A stretch of DNA of 64,000 nucleotides from Actinoplanes siamensis. GTDB lineage: Bacteria > Actinomycetota > Actinomycetes > Mycobacteriales > Micromonosporaceae. A model generated the notes under the pieces. The model was not told where the DNA came from. It searched no databases and worked only from the letters and a program-made list of their open reading frames with translations. The translations under genes and the position numbers were made by a program. The DNA lies in contig NZ_BOMW01000066.1 in assembly GCF_016862395.1 (NCBI RefSeq), forward strand, positions 1-64,000, written 5' to 3'. Shown here piece after piece: positions 58,579-64,000 of the stretch (within the stretch, counting starts at the first letter, position 1; each line of letters begins with the position of its first letter).

Positions 58579-59442
58579 TCAGGCGTCGCGCAAGCTCTTG
58601 AGCAGCGCGATGTCCGCGGCATGGCCCTCGTGCTCGACCGTCGGCGTCTCCACGATGATCGGCACCCCGGCGGTCGCCGGGTGGGTGAAGAGCTCCGCGA
58701 ACGGCGCCGCCCCGATGGTGCCCTTGCCGATCGTCTCGTGCCGGTCGCGGGTCGAGCCGCAGGCGTCCTTCGAGTCGTTCGCGTGGATCAGCTGGAGCCG
58801 GCCCGGACCGGCCGCCGCGACCAGCGCGTCCAGCGTCCCGGTCATCCCGCCGGGGGCGGCCAGGTCGTGCCCGGCCGCCCAGGCGTGGCAGGTGTCGAAG
58901 CACACGCCCAGCCAGGGGTGCCCCTCGACAGCCGCCAGGTAGGCCTCCAGGTCCTGCACCTTCGACGCCAGGGAACGGCCGCCGCCGGCGCTCGGCTCGA
59001 CCAGCAGCCGGGGCAGGCCCTCGGCGGCGGCCGTCTCGAGCAACGGCAGCAGCTGCTCGTGCAGCTGGTGCATGGCCTTCTCGGCGTGCGCCTCGTCGAC
59101 CGAGCTGCCGGCGTGGTAGACCACAGCCGTCGCGCCGATCGCCTTGCCGCGCCGCAGGGCGTGGTCCAGCGTGGCGATCGAGCGCTCCACCGTCAGCTCG
59201 GTCGGCGAACCGAGGTTGACCAGCAACGAGGCGTGGATGTACGCGGGCAGCTCCCGTTCCCCGATCCCGTCCCGGAACAGGATGTCCTGCTTCGGGTCGC
59301 CGGGCGGGAGAGCCCAGCCACGGGAGTTGGAGACGTACACCTGGACGGTCTCCGAGCCGGCGGCGTCGGCGTACGGAAGGGCGGCCTTGGCCAGCCCGCC
59401 CGACGTCCTGGTGTGCGACCCGATGCGGCGGTCTAGAAGCAC
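58579..59442 (-). CDS. nfo: deoxyribonuclease IV, AP endonuclease
   Basis: 287 aa from GTG 59442, giving the family-typical start DRRIGSHTRTSGGLAKAALP. Zn ligands and motifs: AAYIHASLL-type PAYIHASLLVNLGSP, VVYHAGSSV, LLVEPSAGGG, VCFDTCHAWAAGHD and IHANDSKDACGSTRDRHETI. It cleaves abasic sites in base-excision repair. It overlaps the kinase 3' end by 10 bases. The longer reading upstream is rejected as out of family. Confidence 0.85.
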   Translation of the reverse strand: MLLDRRIGSHTRTSGGLAKAALPYADAAGSETVQVYVSNSRGWALPPGDPKQDILFRDGIGERELPAYIHASLLVNLGSPTELTVERSIATLDHALRRGKAIGATAVVYHAGSSVDEAHAEKAMHQLHEQLLPLLETAAAEGLPRLLVEPSAGGGRSLASKVQDLEAYLAAVEGHPWLGVCFDTCHAWAAGHDLAAPGGMTGTLDALVAAAGPGRLQLIHANDSKDACGSTRDRHETIGKGTIGAAPFAELFTHPATAGVPIIVETPTVEHEGHAADIALLKSLRDA

Positions 59443-61433
59443 GTGATCTGCGCCCCACTGTTCGGCTGGACCTGGGCGTTGGGGCCCGGGTTCTGTCCGC
59501 GCACCGCGGAGTTCGGGTTCAGCGGGTTCAGGTTGTTGGCCTGCACCTGCAGCCCGAGACCCTTCAGCGTGTTCTCCGCCTGGCCGCACGGCTGGTTGTT
59601 GAGGTCGGGGATGGTGATCAGCGGCGGGCCCTTGCTCACGTCGAGGGTGATCTCGGCGTTCTTCTCCACGCCGGTGCCCGGCTTGGGGGTCTGCGCGAGC
59701 ACCTGGTCGGCGGGCTGGTCGCTGTCCTTCGACCGCTCCAGCGCGGTCAGGCCGCGCTTCTGCAACTCGCTCCGGGCGTCGTTGATGTTCAGCCCGACCA
59801 GGTTGGGCACGGTGACCGGGGCACGGCCCTTGCTCAGCACCACGGTGACGGTGTCACCCGGCTTCAGCTGGGTCCCGGCCGGCGGGCTCGTCGAGATCAC
59901 CACGCCTTCCGGCACGGTGTCGCTGTACTGCCCCTTGCCCTCCTTGTAGTTCAGGCCGGCCTCCTGCACCAGGCCCTTGGCCGCCGCCACCTCCTGGCCG
60001 CTGAGGTCCGGAACCGGGTGCACCTCCGGGCCGAGGGAGAGGATCAGGGTCAGCGTCTCGCCCTTCACCACCCGCTCGTTCGGGCCCGGGTTCTGGCTGA
60101 CCACCGAGTCCTTGGCGACGGTGTCGCTGTACTGCCCGTCGCCGTAGAAGACGCCGAAGCCGGCCTTCGACGCGGCCTGCTCGGCCGCCGCCTTGGGCAG
60201 GTTGACCAGGGTGGGCGCGTCGGTGTAGCGGCCCAGTGTCACCCACCAGGTGCTGCCCAGCACGACCAGGGCGATCACCGCGATCAGCGCGACCAGGGTG
60301 ACCCGGCGCCGGTCGGCGAAGAAGCCCCCGGCGTGCGGCTCCTCCACCGCACGGCGCCCCGGCGTGCGCGCGCCGCCCTGCTCGGGCAGCCGCGCCCAGG
60401 ACGGGCGGTGGCCGCCGGGCGGGCCGTAGCCGCCCGGGACCGGCGGGACCACGGCTGTCGCGTCGGTGGCCGGCAGGGCCGGCACGATGGTGGTGGCGTC
60501 CGCGGCCGGGGGACGCGCCGGGACCTGGTTCATCAGCGCGGTCTGCAGGTTGATGGCGCTCAGCCCGTCCCGGACCGCCTGCACCTCGCTGAGCAGCCGG
60601 CCGGCGTCGGTGGGCCGCTCCGCCGGGTTGCGCCGGGTGGCCCGGGCTACCAGCTCGTCGAGCGCCCGCGGCAGGCCGGGCACCATCTTCGACGGGGGCG
60701 GCACGTCGTTGTCGACGTGCTGCCAGGCCACCTCGACCGGGTCCTTGGCGTCGTAGGGGACCTGGCCGGTGAGCATCTCGAACATCACGATGCCCGCCGA
60801 GTAGACGTCGGTGCGCGCGTCCGCCTGGCCGGCCTGCACCAGCTCCGGCGCGACGTACGCCACGGTCGCCATCAGCTGGCCGGACTCGTCGACGGTGCTC
60901 GCCTCGATGGCCCGCGCCAGACCGAAGTCGGCGACCTTGACCACGGCGTCCACCAGGTCCGTCGTGCCCCCGCTGGGGGCCTCGGCGACCAGCACGTTCT
61001 CCGGCTTGACGTCGCGGTGCACCAGACCGGCCCGGTGCGCGGCGGCGATCGCGGCGAGCATCTGCTCCAGGATGGCCAGCGCCTCGACGGCGCTCAGCTT
61101 GCGGCGCTGGGCGAGCAGGTCCCGCAGGGTGCGGCCCTGCACGAACTCCATCACCAGGTACGGCAGGCCCTCGTGGCGACCCTGGTCGTAGACGGCCACG
61201 ACGTTCGGGTGGGTGAGCCGGGCGATCGTCTTGGCCTCGTCGGTGAACCGGTCGACGAAGTGCACATTCGTGGCCTGCGACGGGTGGATGATCTTCAACG
61301 CGACGGTGCGCCCGAGCCGCTCGTCGGTGGCCCGGTACACCGTCGCCATGCCACCACGGGCGACGCGACCGGTGATCCGGTAGCGCCCGTCAATCGTTGT
61401 GCCGATCAACGTATCGGCGACTGTGGTGTCCAT
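59433..61433 (-). CDS. pknL: PASTA-domain Ser/Thr protein kinase (PknL-type locus)
   Basis: 666 aa. Hanks kinase at ~10-285: GRVARGGMATVYRATDERLG, catalytic Lys in VALKIIH, GLVHRDVKPENVLV, KVADFGLARAIE. A Pro-rich juxtamembrane linker, one span (~378-400, LVALIAVIALVVLGSTWWV) and four extracellular PASTA domains follow. PASTA kinases sense muropeptides and control cell division and wall synthesis. Position beside an Rv2175c-like gene matches pknL; the corynebacterial PknL also has PASTA domains, the mycobacterial one does not. Confidence 0.85.
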   Translation of the reverse strand: MDTTVADTLIGTTIDGRYRITGRVARGGMATVYRATDERLGRTVALKIIHPSQATNVHFVDRFTDEAKTIARLTHPNVVAVYDQGRHEGLPYLVMEFVQGRTLRDLLAQRRKLSAVEALAILEQMLAAIAAAHRAGLVHRDVKPENVLVAEAPSGGTTDLVDAVVKVADFGLARAIEASTVDESGQLMATVAYVAPELVQAGQADARTDVYSAGIVMFEMLTGQVPYDAKDPVEVAWQHVDNDVPPPSKMVPGLPRALDELVARATRRNPAERPTDAGRLLSEVQAVRDGLSAINLQTALMNQVPARPPAADATTIVPALPATDATAVVPPVPGGYGPPGGHRPSWARLPEQGGARTPGRRAVEEPHAGGFFADRRRVTLVALIAVIALVVLGSTWWVTLGRYTDAPTLVNLPKAAAEQAASKAGFGVFYGDGQYSDTVAKDSVVSQNPGPNERVVKGETLTLILSLGPEVHPVPDLSGQEVAAAKGLVQEAGLNYKEGKGQYSDTVPEGVVISTSPPAGTQLKPGDTVTVVLSKGRAPVTVPNLVGLNINDARSELQKRGLTALERSKDSDQPADQVLAQTPKPGTGVEKNAEITLDVSKGPPLITIPDLNNQPCGQAENTLKGLGLQVQANNLNPLNPNSAVRGQNPGPNAQVQPNSGAQITCF

Positions 61434-61441
61434 CGGCGTGA

Positions 61442-61447
61442 AGTGTA
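61442..61447 (-). promoter_or_regulatory. -10 hexamer before the PASTA kinase
   Basis: TACACT on the minus strand, eight bases from ATG 61433. Near-leaderless expression is likely. The 138-base gap between the kinase and the next minus gene shows nothing else. Confidence 0.35.
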
Positions 61448-61571
61448 TGTGTCTTTCCAGTGAGGGTGACCCAGGATGTCACAGCTGAGTCCAAACGGGT
61501 ACCTGAACCCCGGTGACCTGCGCCGATCGGCGCAGGAAGCGGTGGACCGTCGTCCCGGGTCGCCCGGCCGC

Positions 61572-62312
61572 TCACCGGTGCCGGTGGCGGTGCCGCCGGT
61601 CATCGCCGGGGTCCGCGCCTGACGTGTCGGGACTCGGCTGGGTCGATGTGCTCGCCGGTGCGGACGGGCCGGCGGCCGGTGAGTCGCCGGGATCCGGGCG
61701 TTCCGTGCCGCTGGAGGCGGGCACGGTCGGGGTGGGGACCGGCGGGGTGACGCAGTGACACTCCGGGGTCGCGGCCGGTGGGCGCCGGACGGCCGGCCGC
61801 TCGGTGACCGGGACGGGTCCGGCGGACCGCGCCGGCGCGGCGCTCCCGGTGCCCGGCGGCGGCCCGGGGCGCGCCCCGCGGTGCGGCCGCGCCGCGGCTC
61901 CCATCCGGGCCGCCGGAACCCCCGCCCGGGTCCTGGCCGCAGCCGGGGACGCGGCAGCCCGCGACGCCGGCGACGCCGCGGCCGCCGGCGACGGTGGCGG
62001 CGGCAGCGGGGCGCCCGCCACCGGATCCTGCGAGGCGGCGGGAAGACCGCGGGCGACCAGGAGGTACGACCCGATCGCGCCGGCCAGTGCGAGCAGGCAC
62101 AGGGCGGCGACCGCGAGGAACCGGCGGGTCGGCCGGGCGTCGGTCACCGGTTCCGCTGTGCGCCACTCCATCAGCGAGCCGGGGAAGGTGGTCAGCCCGG
62201 TCGAGGTGACTTCCGGTCCACCGGGGTGCTCGGGTGGGCGGCGGCCCAGGTCGTACCGGACCGAGCGCCAGGCGCCGGCGAGTTCGCCGCGGATCCTTCG
62301 CCACAGGCTCAT
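61572..62312 (-). CDS. single-span membrane protein with disordered extracytoplasmic tail
   Basis: 246 aa. A cytoplasmic ~75-residue part (WRRIRGELAGAWRSVRYDLG) is followed by one span (FLAVAALCLLALAGAIGSYL) and a long Ala/Pro/Thr-rich region ending RHRHRHR. ATG 62312. It is co-directional with the kinase and may be a kinase substrate, as many such tails are. Confidence 0.6.
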   Translation of the reverse strand: MSLWRRIRGELAGAWRSVRYDLGRRPPEHPGGPEVTSTGLTTFPGSLMEWRTAEPVTDARPTRRFLAVAALCLLALAGAIGSYLLVARGLPAASQDPVAGAPLPPPPSPAAAASPASRAAASPAAARTRAGVPAARMGAAARPHRGARPGPPPGTGSAAPARSAGPVPVTERPAVRRPPAATPECHCVTPPVPTPTVPASSGTERPDPGDSPAAGPSAPASTSTQPSPDTSGADPGDDRRHRHRHR

Positions 62313-62348
62313 CAAGTGTTCTCCGATCTGGTCTGGCACGCTGTACGC

Positions 62349-62699
62349 GTGAGCGAACCCGTCACCACCGAACCGGCCGGATGGATCAACCTGCCCGACG
62401 TGTCCGAGAAGCTCGGCATGTCGATCAGCAAGGTCAACCAAATGATCAAGGACGGTGACCTGCTCGCCGTCCGGCGCGACGGCGTGCGCGTGGTGCCCGC
62501 CGAACTCGTGGCCAACGCCACCGTCCTGAAACACCTGCCCGGCGTGCTGACCGTGCTCCGCGACGCCGGGTACAACGACGAAGAGGCCTTCCGGTGGCTG
62601 TACGCGTCCGACCCGGACGTCGGCGGCAGCGCCGCGATCGCGCTCGGCGGCCCGCAGGCCCGTGAGGTCAAGCGGCGCGCGCAGGCGCTCGGCTTCTGA
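62349..62699 (+). CDS. Rv2175c-like winged-helix DNA-binding protein
   Basis: 116 aa. WINLPDVSEKLGMSISKVNQ, then MIKDGDLLAVRRDGVRVVPA and a helical LKHLPGVLTVLRDAGYNDEE match M. tuberculosis Rv2175c, a DNA-binding substrate of PknL. The N-terminal VSEPVTTEP extension carries Thr residues, as does the regulated site in Rv2175c. Its neighbour is the PASTA kinase, as in mycobacteria. GTG 62349; no clear ribosome site. Confidence 0.85.
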   Translation: MSEPVTTEPAGWINLPDVSEKLGMSISKVNQMIKDGDLLAVRRDGVRVVPAELVANATVLKHLPGVLTVLRDAGYNDEEAFRWLYASDPDVGGSAAIALGGPQAREVKRRAQALGF

Positions 62700-62712
62700 C
62701 CGCCGGCTTCGG

Positions 62713-63039
62713 ATGCGACATCTGACGTACCTGGCGGTCCTTGCCGGCTGCCTGGCCGGCGCTCTCTGGCTGGAGCCGTTCCTGCGGGTCAACGTGCTGC
62801 GGCGGGGGCGCCGGCTGGCGTTGACGGTGCTGCCGGTGGCTGCCGTCTTCGTGCTCTGGGACCTCGCCGCGATCGCCGCCGGGCACTGGCACTTCGACGC
62901 GTCGCAGATCACCGGGATCTTCCTGGGTGGTGGGCTGCCGCTCGACGAGGTGCTGTTCTTCCTCGTGGTGCCGGTCTGCGCGATCCTCGGGTTCGAGGCG
63001 GTGCGGGCGGTGCTGCGACGACCGGCGGGGGACGAGTGA
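62713..63039 (+). CDS. crtYc: lycopene cyclase subunit CrtYc
   Basis: 108 aa, three membrane helices. HLTYLAVLAGCLAGALWLEP, ALTVLPVAAVFVLWDLAAIA, HWHFDASQITGIFLGGGLPL and DEVLFFLVVPVCAILGFEAV are the actinobacterial CrtYc signature. It needs CrtYd to cyclise lycopene or a C50 precursor. GTG of CrtYd overlaps its stop. Confidence 0.85.
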   Translation: MRHLTYLAVLAGCLAGALWLEPFLRVNVLRRGRRLALTVLPVAAVFVLWDLAAIAAGHWHFDASQITGIFLGGGLPLDEVLFFLVVPVCAILGFEAVRAVLRRPAGDE

Positions 63040-63395
63040 GCTACACCACCGCGGCGCTGATCGGGGCCGTCGGCGCGCTGCTGCTCGACCTGCTGATCCT
63101 GCGGACCCGCCTGGTCCTGCGCGCGGTCTTCTGGGCCACCTATCCGATCATTTTCGGCTTCCAGCTGATCTCCAACGGCATCCTGACCGGGCGCGGCATC
63201 GTGCTGTACGACCCGGACGCGATCCTCGGCTGGCGACTGGTCCACGCGCCGGTGGAGGACCTGGTCTTCGGCTTCGCCCTGGTGCTGAGCACGCTCTCGC
63301 TCTGGGTGACGCTGGGCCGCCGGGGCATCCAGCGCCACCCCGCCGCGGGGGAGGGCCGGAGCCTGTTGCAGCGGATCAGACGGAACGGCGGGTAG
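63036..63395 (+). CDS. crtYd: lycopene cyclase subunit CrtYd
   Basis: 119 aa, partner of CrtYc. It begins SYTTAALIGAVGALLLDLLI, with IPYERVLEDL-type family motif here as WRLVHAPVEDLVFGFALVLS. Its 3' end overlaps the convergent prenyl synthase by 20 bases. The pair indicates a cyclic carotenoid (beta- or epsilon-ring, or C50) pathway; other crt genes are outside the window. Confidence 0.85.
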   Translation: MSYTTAALIGAVGALLLDLLILRTRLVLRAVFWATYPIIFGFQLISNGILTGRGIVLYDPDAILGWRLVHAPVEDLVFGFALVLSTLSLWVTLGRRGIQRHPAAGEGRSLLQRIRRNGG

Positions 63396-64000
63396 CCGCG
63401 TCGGCCAGCCGGCCCAGCACCTCCCGCGCCTCCTCGTCGATCGGCGCCGCCGCCAGGGCCGCCAGCGACCCGGCCATCAGCTCGTCGATCCGCGCCTCGG
63501 TCGCGGCCAGCGCCCCGCTGTCCCGGATCACCGCGCGCAGCCGCCGCACCCCGGCGTCGTCCAGCCGCGGATCGCCGAGCGCGGCGTCCAACTCGGCCCG
63601 CCCGTCCGCGTCCAGAGCCCCGAACGCGGCCGCCACCAGATAGGTCCGCTTGCCCTCGCGCAGGTCGTCGCCGGCGGGCTTGCCGGTCTGGGCGGGGTCG
63701 CCGAACACCCCGAGCACGTCGTCGCGCAGCTGGAACGCCTCGCCCAGCGGCAGCCCGAACGCGGAGTACGCCCCGGCCACCTCCGGGCCGGCCCCGGCCA
63801 GCGCGGCGCCCAGCAGCAGCGGGCGCTCCACCGTGTACTTCGCCGACTTGTACCGGGCCACCTTGCCGGCCCGTTCCAGCGAGGTGTCCGCCGTGGCCTG
63901 GGTGAGCACGTCCAGGTACTGCCCGACGGTCACCTCGGTGCGCATCCGGTCGAACACCGGGCGGGCCCGGGCCAGGTCGTCGCGCGGCACCCCGGAACCG
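63376..64000 (-). CDS. polyprenyl (GGPP-type) diphosphate synthase, truncated by window end
   Basis: C-terminal ~207 residues of a trans-isoprenyl diphosphate synthase; the frame is open through 64000. VTVGQYLDVLTQ, SAKYTVERPLLLGAAL, the second Asp-rich motif LRDDVLGVFGD (Mg-diphosphate site) and GKPAGDDLREGKRTYLV are present. The first DDxxD lies beyond the window. It would supply GGPP to the carotenoid cyclases next to it; location matches idsA2 (Rv2173). Confidence 0.85.
   Translation of the reverse strand, partial: GSGVPRDDLARARPVFDRMRTEVTVGQYLDVLTQATADTSLERAGKVARYKSAKYTVERPLLLGAALAGAGPEVAGAYSAFGLPLGEAFQLRDDVLGVFGDPAQTGKPAGDDLREGKRTYLVAAAFGALDADGRAELDAALGDPRLDDAGVRRLRAVIRDSGALAATEARIDELMAGSLAALAAAPIDEEAREVLGRLADAATRRSV

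Overview
The window is very high-GC actinobacterial DNA. Gene content and order on the right (class II DAHP synthase, PASTA kinase, Rv2175c-like DNA-binding protein, CrtYc/CrtYd, prenyl synthase) point to Micromonosporaceae, most likely an Actinoplanes-like host. This assignment is inferred from protein character and synteny, not from a database search.

Layout. (1) 1-2,452 is an edge region with an XRE/TPR regulator and small genes; whether it is host or phage is unclear. (2) 2,536-51,497 is a near-complete siphovirus-type prophage, almost entirely on the minus strand, so it reads right to left. At its right end sits a divergent pair of XRE repressors (50,853-51,497). Next comes a dense early region (31-50.6 kb) of about 50 small, mostly start/stop-overlapping genes. 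It includes a recombination block (YqaJ-type exonuclease, ERF annealing protein, RuvC-like resolvase, DNA methylase-like protein) and a replication initiator that carries a palindromic iteron array plus a perfect DnaA box inside its own coding sequence. Then follow HNH, HIT, small and large terminase, portal, a frameshifted minor capsid protein, scaffold, decoration protein and gpE-type capsid. Connector, tail-completion, major tail, gpG/gpGT chaperones with a C-CCT-TTT slippery site, a 1,394-aa tape measure and baseplate/fibre genes come next. The module ends with endolysin and holin-like membrane proteins. Three plus-strand genes (3,216; 5,172; 17,215) interrupt the late operon and look like independently transcribed morons. 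No integrase was found and no tRNA is visible.

The most unusual gene is 18,737-21,592. In the slot of a ~130-aa head-tail connector it encodes a 951-aa protein: a beta-rich N-terminus, an N,N-dimethylformamidase-large-subunit-like domain, an FN3 domain, and only then the connector. A perfect 14-bp inverted repeat lies just upstream.

(3) 51,593-64,000 is host chromosome: a secreted GH18 chitinase, class II DAHP synthase (apparently leaderless), threonine aldolase, two tandem secreted IPT/TIG proteins, a glutamine-amidotransferase remnant, endonuclease IV, a PASTA Ser/Thr kinase, a membrane protein, an Rv2175c-like regulator, the two halves of a heterodimeric lycopene cyclase, and a truncated polyprenyl (GGPP-type) synthase. 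The aroG-pknL-Rv2175c-prenyl synthase order matches Mycobacterium tuberculosis Rv2178c-Rv2173, so the prophage or an associated rearrangement sits beside an otherwise conserved actinobacterial neighbourhood.
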